DNA of 5,581 nt. It comes from Anaerolineae bacterium. GTDB lineage: Bacteria; Chloroflexota; Anaerolineae; Aggregatilineales; Phototrophicaceae. The translations under genes and the position numbers were made by a program. The stretch is from assembly GCA_028284565.1 (NCBI GenBank), contig JANQRM010000635.1, positions 1 through 5,581 on the forward strand. Reading direction: 5' to 3'. This document shows, in pieces, positions 1-5,581 of this stretch. Position 1 is the stretch's first letter. The number at the start of each line of letters is the position of its first letter. Under the pieces are notes generated by a model, which was given only the letters and a program-made list of their open reading frames with translations, searched no databases and was not told the origin of the DNA.

Positions 1-201
1 TTCATCGTGGCTATTAGGTTGATGTTGCGCCCAATCGAAGATGATACGTTCCCAGCCGACTCCAAGTTCGCATGTGAGTTCGGGTAGCCAGAAGCCTTCG
101 ACAATGCCGAAGCGATTATTGGGTGTGATTAGGGAGTTGTCTTGGGCGATTGTGGGAATGGATAATACAAGGCAAATCAATGCCAAGCCGATGACACGCA
201 T
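1..201 (-). CDS. Secreted glycoside-hydrolase-like protein, N-terminal fragment
   Basis: The visible 67 residues begin MRVIGLALICLVLSIPTIA followed by QDN. This is a classic Sec signal peptide (Arg at position 2, hydrophobic core at about 3-16, likely cleavage after Ala19), so the product is probably exported. After it comes a segment with GFWLPE at about 36-41 and then GVGWERIIFDW at about 47-57. That pattern resembles the start of TIM-barrel glycosidases (GH5/GH39-like), where an early strand carries a G-x-x-W-x-R-x-x-x-x-W motif; this family assignment is inference from a short piece. The ATG overlaps the recJ stop by one base (TAATG), so it is probably translated by coupling from recJ. 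The protein is cut by the left edge, so no catalytic residue can be seen. It could also be a different secreted enzyme with a similar N-terminus. Confidence 0.7.
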   Translation of the reverse strand, partial: MRVIGLALICLVLSIPTIAQDNSLITPNNRFGIVEGFWLPELTCELGVGWERIIFDWAQHQPNSHDE

Positions 202-1922
202 TACACCTCGACCTCTGCAGGGCGAACATCTTTCAGGCGCATTTGGAGGTTGCGTCGTCCATTCCATTCGTTCATTTCGAGGGAGTAGACGACATCCATA
301 TAATCCGACATTTCTGTTGCCCAATGTCCGAGACCAAAGCCAATCGCATCTATCGGGGGCTTGCCAGCACGAGCAAAACGTAACTTGAGATGACGGTCAT
401 CATTGCCGACGGTACGACACTGGATCACTCGCGCACGTTTGGTCATGAAGATGGGTTTGGAATTGCTGTGTCCAGTGGGTTCGAGCAGTTGGAGTTCATT
501 GACCATTTTTTCGGATAAACGGTGAATGTTCATCTCCAAATCAACCTCAATGGTTTTGACTAAGTCCTGCCCTTCTAAGACGCGTTGGGCTTTATCCATC
601 AGTCGTTCTTCGAGTTGCGGGATGTTTTCTCTTTGTACTGTAAAGCCAGCCGCCATCGCATGTCCACCATGACGGACGAGTAAATCCGCACATTCATCAA
701 GGGCTTGGGTAATATTGAATTCGGGGATACTGCGACAAGAGGCACGCACCTCTTCGCCTGCCAGTTCCATGATAACCGTCGGGCGGTAGTATTCTTCAGC
801 AAGTCGTCCGGCGACCAAACCTACAATACCCGGTTGGAAGCTCTCATCCCCAGCGAAAATGAGGGGTGTGTCGTTGATGTCTTCCAGTTGTTCACGGATG
901 ACAGCTTGTGCCTCACGGGTGAGATGTTGACGATCTGTGTTGAGCTGTTGCAGTTTTTGAGCATATTGCTTGGCAGAGCTGTCATCACGAGCGGAGAGCA
1001 ATTTGTAGGCAATGATGGCATCGTCTAAGCGTCCAGCGGCGTTGATACGGGGTCCTAAGCCGAAGCCAATATCCATTGCAGTGACTGCCCCAGCCTTCAA
1101 TCCGGCAACTTCCATCAGGGAACGAATGCCCGTTCGACGGGATTCATTGATGGTCTGTAAGCCATGAATAATCATCGTGCGATTTTCGATGCAATTGAGG
1201 GGCATGATGTCCGCGACTGTGCCGATGGCAACTAAATCGAGCAAATCAGATTGACGGATTTTGGGATAGGTAGCTCGTTGTTCGCGCCATTTCTTTTGAA
1301 GCAGGGCTTTGGCAACCATGAAGGCAACTCCGACCCCAGCCAGCCGTTCCTCGCCATCACAATCTTCTTGTTGAGGATTGATAACCGCAAGCGCGGGTGG
1401 AATTTCAGGTCCGATGGAGTGATGGTCTGTGATGATGATATCTAAGCCCGCCGCAATTCCAGCTTCCACTTCATCGACAGAACGAATGCCACAATCGACT
1501 GTGATGACGAGTCTTGTTCCATTTTCGGCAAGTTGTTGGAGAGCGGGTTTGTTGAGACCGTAACCTTCGTCAATGCGATGCGGAATATAGGCACTCACAT
1601 TAGCATTTAAGGCTCTGAGAACTTGCATCATAAGGGTCGTAGCGGTGACACCATCGGCATCAAAATCGCCATAGACCACGATGGCTTCGCCCTGCTCAAT
1701 GGCTGACCAAATGCGCTTGACCGCTTTCTCCATATCTTTCATGTTGTAGGGGTCTTGCGAGAGCTCTTTAGTATAGAGGAAACGGTGTGCGTCTTTGGGG
1801 TCTTCAAACCCCCGATTATAGAGGATTTGTGCCAAAACTGGACTGACCTTGTATCGATGGAGGTGCGATGGCGGTGCAGGCGGTGCAACAGCCCAGTGTT
1901 TTAACAACATAGACTCTTCCAA
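201..1922 (-). CDS. recJ: Single-stranded-DNA-specific exonuclease RecJ
   Basis: RecJ degrades single-stranded DNA 5' to 3' in recombinational and mismatch repair. The 573-residue length is normal for the family. The DHH-superfamily motifs appear in order: YGDFDADG (84-91, two metal-binding Asp), TVDCGI (141-146), ITDHH (164-168), LVAIGTVADIMPL (230-242) and GPRINAAGRLD (290-300). The DHHA1 domain follows, with FQPGIVGLVAGRLAE (362-376), RASCRS (393-398) and HGGHAMAAGF (418-427). The C-terminal OB-like part contains EPTGHSNSKPIF (481-492), a variant of the usual EPFGxGNPxPxF. No key residue is missing. The longest reading starts at a TTG at 1922, preceded by AAGGA five bases upstream. An ATG at 1910, four codons in, would give MLLKHWAVAPP, which also looks like a normal RecJ start. 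The gene diverges from fmt and is probably co-transcribed with the downstream secreted protein. Confidence 0.96.
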   Translation of the reverse strand: MEESMLLKHWAVAPPAPPSHLHRYKVSPVLAQILYNRGFEDPKDAHRFLYTKELSQDPYNMKDMEKAVKRIWSAIEQGEAIVVYGDFDADGVTATTLMMQVLRALNANVSAYIPHRIDEGYGLNKPALQQLAENGTRLVITVDCGIRSVDEVEAGIAAGLDIIITDHHSIGPEIPPALAVINPQQEDCDGEERLAGVGVAFMVAKALLQKKWREQRATYPKIRQSDLLDLVAIGTVADIMPLNCIENRTMIIHGLQTINESRRTGIRSLMEVAGLKAGAVTAMDIGFGLGPRINAAGRLDDAIIAYKLLSARDDSSAKQYAQKLQQLNTDRQHLTREAQAVIREQLEDINDTPLIFAGDESFQPGIVGLVAGRLAEEYYRPTVIMELAGEEVRASCRSIPEFNITQALDECADLLVRHGGHAMAAGFTVQRENIPQLEERLMDKAQRVLEGQDLVKTIEVDLEMNIHRLSEKMVNELQLLEPTGHSNSKPIFMTKRARVIQCRTVGNDDRHLKLRFARAGKPPIDAIGFGLGHWATEMSDYMDVVYSLEMNEWNGRRNLQMRLKDVRPAEVEV

Positions 1923-1976
1923 AAATTTCCTTAAAATAATGGTTCATCCTACCATGCCCTGATATAAGGAACAAGT
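1923..1976. other. Divergent recJ/fmt intergenic gap, presumed promoter region
   Basis: These 54 bases separate two divergent genes and should hold or border at least one promoter for each. AT-rich hexamers are present (TAAAAT at 1932-1937 on the plus strand, TTATAT at 1962-1967 on the minus strand), but neither has a convincing -35 partner at 16-18 bases. Promoter elements may extend into the coding ends. The fmt ribosome binding site AAGGA (1966-1970) is clear, six bases before its ATG. Confidence 0.4.
1928..1932 (-). promoter_or_regulatory. Ribosome binding site of recJ favouring the TTG start
   Basis: AAGGA on the minus strand lies five bases before the TTG at 1922, which is good spacing, but 17 bases before the ATG at 1910. 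A second purine stretch, GGAAGAG (minus strand, 1914-1920), lies only three bases before that ATG. The site therefore supports the TTG start but does not settle it. Confidence 0.5.
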
Positions 1977-2900
1977 ATGGCACGAATAGTCTTCATGGGG
2001 ACCCCCGAATTTGCGGTCCCGACATTACATGCATTAATCGATCATCATGAGGTGATTGGAGTTGTGACTCAGCCGGACAGACCTGCTGGGCGAAGGCAAC
2101 AAGTACGCCAATCGCCTATTAAACTAGTGGCTGTTTCAGCAAGGATTCCGGTGTTTCAACCGCAGAAGTTGCGTCGGGAAGAGGCGATTGAAGAATTGAG
2201 TCAGTGGGAAGCGGATATGTTTGTGGTTGCCGCCTTCGGACAGATTTTGCCACAGAGCGTCTTAGATATGCCGAAACTGGGATCGATTAATGTCCATGCA
2301 TCTTTGTTACCGCGTTGGCGTGGAGCCGCGCCGATTCATGCGTCGATACGAGCCGGCGATGAAGAAACAGGCATTACGATCATGTTGATGGATGCGGGCT
2401 TGGATACAGGTCCGATGCTGACCCAGCGCGTGATACCGATTGAACCCGATGACACCGGACAGTCGATGCATGATAAGCTGGCGCAGTTGGGGTCGGATTT
2501 GCTGATTGAGACCTTGCCGATTTATTTATCTGGTGAGATAAAACCGCAACCACAAAATGATGATTTGGCGACCTATGCGCCCCAAATCAAAAAGCGTGAG
2601 GGCGAGATTGCTTGGTCGAATTCTGCGGAGGCGATTGAACGCTTGGTGCGGGCTTTTACCTCGTGGCCCGGAACCTATACCTCTTGGAATGGTAAGCAAC
2701 TGAAAATTCATTCAGGGACGAATGCTGATGGATCGGCTGAGATTGGGCGTGTGATTGAGAAGCATGGGCAATTCGCTATTGGGACAGGGGATGGTTTGTA
2801 TTACCCCGATGTTATTCAACTCGAAGGGAAGAAACGGACATCGGTGGATGATTTTGTGCGAGGATATACGGATTTTGTGGGAGCAAAACTCGGTGAATGA
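1977..2900 (+). CDS. fmt: Methionyl-tRNA formyltransferase
   Basis: Fmt transfers a formyl group from 10-formyltetrahydrofolate to Met-tRNA(fMet), making the initiator tRNA for bacterial translation in the cytoplasm. The 307 residues match the family length. The N-terminal Rossmann-like domain opens with ARIVFMGTPEFAVPTL (2-17) and has the tRNA-contacting loop near DRPAGRRQQVRQSPIK (34-49). The catalytic triad is visible as Asn105 and His107 in INVHASLLPRWRGAAPI (104-120) and Asp143 in MDAGLDTGPML (138-148). The C-terminal OB-fold begins around 207 (REGEIAW) and includes RAFTSWPGTYT (225-235). An AAGGA six bases before the ATG fixes the start. The usual partner genes def and rsmB are not seen next to it; instead an ADP-ribosylglycohydrolase gene overlaps its 3' end. 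Nothing in the protein is odd. Confidence 0.97.
   Translation: MARIVFMGTPEFAVPTLHALIDHHEVIGVVTQPDRPAGRRQQVRQSPIKLVAVSARIPVFQPQKLRREEAIEELSQWEADMFVVAAFGQILPQSVLDMPKLGSINVHASLLPRWRGAAPIHASIRAGDEETGITIMLMDAGLDTGPMLTQRVIPIEPDDTGQSMHDKLAQLGSDLLIETLPIYLSGEIKPQPQNDDLATYAPQIKKREGEIAWSNSAEAIERLVRAFTSWPGTYTSWNGKQLKIHSGTNADGSAEIGRVIEKHGQFAIGTGDGLYYPDVIQLEGKKRTSVDDFVRGYTDFVGAKLGE
2879..2883 (+). promoter_or_regulatory. Ribosome binding site inside fmt for the ADP-ribosylglycohydrolase
   Basis: GGGAG lies nine bases before the GTG at 2893, within the last codons of fmt. It supports the GTG as the true start rather than the ATG at 2755, which would add 46 residues that are merely fmt read in another frame. 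Confidence 0.6.
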
Positions 2901-3798
2901 AAAACTGAAACGAGCAAGGGTTGCATTAGAAGGATTATCAGTTGGTGATGCGCTGGGAGAACGGTACTTTGGTTATACTGCAATTGTTGAGTCTTTGATT
3001 GAACAGCGTGGTACACCTCAAGCCCCATGGCATTGGACAGATGATACGAATATGGCGTTGTCGATTTATGAGAACTTGCGCCTTTTTGGTGAGATACAGC
3101 AGGATAATCTGGCGTATAGTTTTGCTCAACATTTTGAACGAGAGCGAGGGTATGGTGGAGGTGCGGCAATGCTGTTGCGACAAATCCAAATAGGGTTGCC
3201 GTGGCGAGAACTCTCAGCTGGCTTATTCAGTGGGTCGGGGTCGTATGGGAATGGCGCGGCGATGCGGATTGCTCCATTGGGAGCCTATTTCTCCGATGAT
3301 ATAGACACTTTGATAGAACAAGCCAAACTCGCATCAGAAGTTACCCATGCCAACCCGGAAGGTATCGCAGGGGGGATTGCGATTGCTGTAGGAACAGCCG
3401 TTGCTATTCAACTTTCTCAGGAAGCGTCTACCCTTCCATCGAGACAGGACTATTTAGATGCGATTTTGTCTCATGTTCCCGATAGTGTGGTGCGTGAGAA
3501 AATTCGACATGCGCGTAATCTTGATGCGAGTGCCTCTGTGGAATTGGCTGTGTTCGCTTTGGGGAACGGCAGTGCGATTTCTGCTCAGGATACGGTGGCG
3601 TATTGTCTATGGTGTGCAGGCGGACATCTCAATAATTATGTAGAAGCCTTTTGGACAACCGTGAGTGGCTATGGGGATATTGATACCAACTGTGCGATTG
3701 TGGGTGGGATTGTTGCGTCGGTTGTTGGGATAGAGGGCATTCCGCAAGCATGGCGAGAGAACCGTGAACCCTTGCCTGATTGGGCTTTTGGTGACTGA
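2893..3798 (+). CDS. ADP-ribosylglycohydrolase (DraG/ARH family)
   Basis: The 301-residue protein belongs to the DraG/ARH fold (ADP_ribosyl_GH). These binuclear-Mg enzymes remove ADP-ribose from modified proteins or small molecules. The family hallmarks are all present: GLSVGDALGE (14-23), WTDDTNMAL (48-56) with metal ligands Thr49, Asp50 and Asp51, GSYGNGAAMRIAPLG (116-130), SEVTHANPEGIAGG (148-161), and GYGDIDTNCAIVGGI (259-273) with metal ligands Asp262, Asp264 and Thr265. The catalytic machinery therefore looks intact. Sequence alone does not tell whether the target is ADP-ribosyl-arginine, another residue, or a metabolite. The GTG start at 2893 lies eight bases inside fmt and suggests translational coupling. 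The open frame runs further upstream to an ATG at 2755, but residues before the GTG have no family resemblance. No ADP-ribosyltransferase partner is seen in the window. Confidence 0.9.
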   Translation: MNEKLKRARVALEGLSVGDALGERYFGYTAIVESLIEQRGTPQAPWHWTDDTNMALSIYENLRLFGEIQQDNLAYSFAQHFERERGYGGGAAMLLRQIQIGLPWRELSAGLFSGSGSYGNGAAMRIAPLGAYFSDDIDTLIEQAKLASEVTHANPEGIAGGIAIAVGTAVAIQLSQEASTLPSRQDYLDAILSHVPDSVVREKIRHARNLDASASVELAVFALGNGSAISAQDTVAYCLWCAGGHLNNYVEAFWTTVSGYGDIDTNCAIVGGIVASVVGIEGIPQAWRENREPLPDWAFGD

Positions 3799-3799
3799 G

Positions 3800-4266
3800 A
3801 TGAAGTCCCCTATTATGGATTTGGTACAAATTGAGCAGTTGGCGAAGGCACGACAGAATGAGTTTGAAGTCTTTCGCCATATGCTGGAGATCAACGAGGA
3901 TGTGTCCGATGCAGAATTGGATGCTTGGGTAGATGGCCTTGCCCAGCCGATTATCGACATGATAGATTGCACAGCATGTGGGAATTGTTGTCGGGTGTTG
4001 GATGTGTATGTCACACTAGATGATACACAACAACTCAACAATATCGTTGATATTTCATTAGATGCAATTAGTGAGCAGGAATCAGCCAAAGCCGTTGGGG
4101 AGTGGGGCAATTGAAGACTAAGCCCTGTTCATTTTTAGAGGGCAATTTGTGTTCGATTTATGCTCATCGCCCAGAGACTTGTCGGATCTATCCAGCTTTG
4201 ACACCCGATTTTCGTTGGACAATAGAGGATACGATTGCTGGTGCTTCGATTTGCCCAATTATCTAA
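3800..4266 (+). pseudogene. CxxCxxCC cysteine-cluster protein (YkgJ/UPF0153 family), frameshifted
   Basis: From the ATG at 3800 (one base after the previous stop) the first frame encodes an acidic, probably helical N-terminus and then the family signature CTACGNCCR (Cys57, Cys60, Cys63, Cys64). It stops early with a TGA at 4112-4114. The family's second half is intact in the next frame: KTKPCSFLEGNLCSIY, then HRPETCRIYPALTPDFRW, and ICPII before a TAA at 4264-4266. A single missing base between 4075 and 4111 explains the break; the two GGGG runs at 4097-4100 and 4104-4107 are the likeliest places. Adding one base restores a protein of about 155 residues. The family is thought to bind metal, zinc or an Fe-S cluster, through these cysteines; its role is poorly known. 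The break may be a sequencing error, a real mutation or, less likely, recoding. Weaker alternative starts are GTG 3791 and ATG 3815. Confidence 0.85.
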
Positions 4267-4412
4267 AATGTGTTGGATGTGGTAATTGAGCGACTAGATT
4301 TGTTATATTCCATCAGCCAAACATAAAAATTGTATAAAAGTCTGTGAAATGTGTAACAAAATCGCGTTGGTTTGCGTATAAGAAATAATACTGAAAACAA
4401 AGGGAGACCATC
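4267..4412 (+). other. AT-rich intergenic region upstream of the PspC gene
   Basis: This 146-base gap is the largest non-coding stretch in the window and must carry the promoter of the downstream gene. Candidate -10-like elements are TATAAA within TTGTATAAAAG (about 4332-4342) and TATAAG within GCGTATAAGAA (about 4375-4385). Neither has a good -35 box at the right distance, so no promoter is called. I see no stem followed by a T-run that would serve as terminator for the preceding operon, and no clear operator repeat. Confidence 0.4.
4401..4406 (+). promoter_or_regulatory. Strong ribosome binding site of the PspC-domain gene
   Basis: AGGGAG sits six bases before the ATG at 4413. This is the best Shine-Dalgarno match in the window and fixes this start over the overlapping frame that opens at 4372. 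Confidence 0.75.
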
Positions 4413-4649
4413 ATGGAACAAAAACCTAAGAAATTGTATCGCTCACGGACCAATAAACAAATCGGTGGTGTTGCAGGTGGGTTGGGTGAATACTTCGGTA
4501 TTGACCCCGTACTCATTCGCATTGTATGGCTCATCGCGTTTTTGGGTCTGGGAACTGGATTGTTGCTTTACATTATCCTGTGGATTGTTATCCCAGAAGA
4601 ACCGGAATTTGAAGCAGTCTACAAGATGAAGAACGAGGAATATCTCTAG
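4413..4649 (+). CDS. PspC-domain membrane protein
   Basis: This 78-residue protein is almost entirely one PspC domain. It has the basic N-terminal stretch KKLYRSRTNKQIGGVAGG (6-23), the motif GLGEYFGIDPVLIRIVW (23-39), and a long hydrophobic segment (about 33-60, containing LGLGTGLLLYIILWIVI) that ends in PEEPEF. A short charged tail follows. In proteobacteria PspC is an inner-membrane partner of the phage-shock (envelope-stress) response; small single-domain versions like this are common in other phyla and their role is less certain. No pspA, pspB or regulator gene is adjacent, so a stress role is inference from the domain only. It has its own upstream gap, implying its own promoter, and its stop codon interlocks with that of the convergent phosphatase gene. 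Confidence 0.92.
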   Translation: MEQKPKKLYRSRTNKQIGGVAGGLGEYFGIDPVLIRIVWLIAFLGLGTGLLLYIILWIVIPEEPEFEAVYKMKNEEYL

Positions 4650-5581
4650 GAGTCAAAGGTCGGATAGAGATGAGGCACTAAGTCCTCTGCTGTCTTGACC
4701 GGACTCGCACAATCGAGCAGGAGATAATGCCCCGCTTCATTGGGATGGGCATGAGCATAAGTCGAGAGGCGCAGGTGTTGGTCGGCGACGATTTGATGCC
4801 CGCCTCGTGTACCAATATGCCCAGCAACGAGAACTTTTTGCTCAATGGGACTCAATTCAGAGATGACTTGCAAGAAGACCTGGAGTAAGAAGGCATAGCC
4901 CTTTTCGCTCCAGTCTTTTTCGCTTGTGGTGAACAAGACATCCCATAAAAATTCAAACTTCCCGCTGTTTTGGCGCAGTAATATCCCCCGAATTAAGTCT
5001 GTGTAGCGTAAATCAGAGTGGGATTCGATGCCCATGAGATGGTTCACACGCTGATTGTAGTTAAGATTATCGCGCAAATCTTCAATCGGATATTCTTCGA
5101 GAAGCATATCCCCTTGCTGAAGGACAACATCATGGTCAAAGTCAAGAATGAGCAAACCATCTTCGCGGGTTTTGACGGCAGGCGACGCCCCGGCATGGGT
5201 GAGTAAAACACCAGCTTGCGTGCGAACATAAATCGGCAATGATTTGAGAAAATGAATGACATCATCTCGACAATAGGGAATGCCACCGCGTTTATCGAGA
5301 CGCACTAGGAATTTTTCAAAACGCGGGGTGAATTCCATCTCCCCTTTGGCGAGAGTCACACTATAAATGTGCGGCATCTCATGATTACCCAAGAGCATGA
5401 CGATTGTTTCGTCGCCCATGGCTTCTTGCAGGCGCATGACATCCATGAGCATGTCAAGGCTGGCATCCTCCGCTTCGGAGCCATAGCCGTGTATCAGATC
5501 ACCACAGATGATGAGGCGTTGGACTTCGCCATTTTCATATAATCGCAAGAACTTATCCCGCAGATGACGATAGACCCATCC
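4646..5581 (-). CDS. Calcineurin-like metallophosphatase, N-terminus cut by window edge
   Basis: The 311 visible residues carry the metallophosphoesterase metal motifs in order: ICGDLIHGYG (25-34, metal Asp28), LLGNHE (63-68, Asn66 and His67), LLTHAG (126-131, His129) and VAGHIGTRGGH (252-262, His255). The spacing and the THAG/GH pair resemble the Ser/Thr-phosphatase (PPP) and ApaH-like branch. The frame stays open through the edge with GWVYRHLRDKF, so the first motif (DxHG) should lie just outside. A TTG at 5548 is in frame but would delete that motif and is not a credible start. About 120 residues separate THAG from GHI, giving room for an insert or lid. The usual GDxVDRG is altered to GDLIHGYG. 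The substrate is unknown: phosphoprotein, dinucleoside polyphosphate or another phosphoester are all possible. No signal peptide can be judged. Confidence 0.85.
   Translation of the reverse strand, partial: GWVYRHLRDKFLRLYENGEVQRLIICGDLIHGYGSEAEDASLDMLMDVMRLQEAMGDETIVMLLGNHEMPHIYSVTLAKGEMEFTPRFEKFLVRLDKRGGIPYCRDDVIHFLKSLPIYVRTQAGVLLTHAGASPAVKTREDGLLILDFDHDVVLQQGDMLLEEYPIEDLRDNLNYNQRVNHLMGIESHSDLRYTDLIRGILLRQNSGKFEFLWDVLFTTSEKDWSEKGYAFLLQVFLQVISELSPIEQKVLVAGHIGTRGGHQIVADQHLRLSTYAHAHPNEAGHYLLLDCASPVKTAEDLVPHLYPTFDS

Noticed and set aside
41..388. Plus-strand open frame of 115 codons at the left end
   Set aside because: It is antisense to the recJ 3' end and the secreted-protein start, with no motif or credible ribosome binding site.
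2755..2892. Upstream ATG extension of the ADP-ribosylglycohydrolase by 46 residues
   Set aside because: The added residues are fmt read in another frame, do not resemble the family, and the GTG at 2893 has a suitable ribosome binding site.
3607..4110. Long minus-strand open frame of 167 codons opposite the ADP-ribosylglycohydrolase and cysteine-cluster genes
   Set aside because: It is Ser/Thr/Ile-rich with no recognisable motif and lies antisense to two genes with clear family signatures.
4102..4266. Separate small gene starting at GTG 4102 for the C-terminal half of the cysteine-cluster protein
   Set aside because: The purine stretch before the GTG is too close to act as a ribosome binding site, and the product would be only half of a known domain; a frameshift is simpler.
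4275..4326. Possible imperfect inverted repeat (TGTTGG near 4270 and CCAAACA near 4317) as terminator or operator
   Set aside because: The arms match poorly, are far apart and are not followed by a T-run.
5546..5548. TTG at 5548 as start of the metallophosphatase
   Set aside because: The frame continues upstream to the window edge in plausible family sequence, and starting here would remove the required first metal motif.

Overview
The window looks like ordinary bacterial chromosome: tightly packed genes of moderate GC content, short or no intergenic gaps, several translationally overlapping pairs, and no sign of phage, insertion sequences, CRISPR arrays or RNA genes. The host cannot be fixed from 5.6 kb. 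The combination of a stand-alone PspC-domain protein, a secreted glycosidase-like protein next to recJ, and fmt followed by an ADP-ribosylglycohydrolase gene suggests an environmental bacterium, possibly of the Chloroflexota (Anaerolineae-like). This placement is inference and is held weakly.

Left block (1-1922, minus strand): recJ, the single-strand-specific 5'-3' exonuclease, is complete. It is followed by the N-terminal part of a secreted protein that runs off the left edge. The recJ stop and the next start share a base (TAATG), so the two are probably co-translated.

Central block (1977-4266, plus strand): fmt (methionyl-tRNA formyltransferase) diverges from recJ across a 54-base gap. It is followed by an ADP-ribosylglycohydrolase gene that begins on a GTG inside the end of fmt, and then by a CxxCxxCC (YkgJ/UPF0153-type) protein starting one base after the previous stop. 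All three look like one operon joining translation initiation, reversal of ADP-ribosylation and a small metal or Fe-S binding protein. The third gene is broken into two frames: its first CxxCxxCC motif and its C-terminal cysteines lie in different frames, with the break near two GGGG runs at 4097-4107.

Right block (4267-5581): after a 146-base AT-rich gap comes a 78-residue PspC-domain membrane protein with a strong Shine-Dalgarno site. It converges on a minus-strand calcineurin-like metallophosphatase that is cut at its N-terminus by the right edge. The two stop codons interlock in a single CTAG.

I did not find a convincing new multi-gene system. The points most worth a second look are the frameshifted cysteine-cluster gene, the ADP-ribosylglycohydrolase coupled to fmt, and the metallophosphatase whose second metal motif departs from the usual GDxVDRG.
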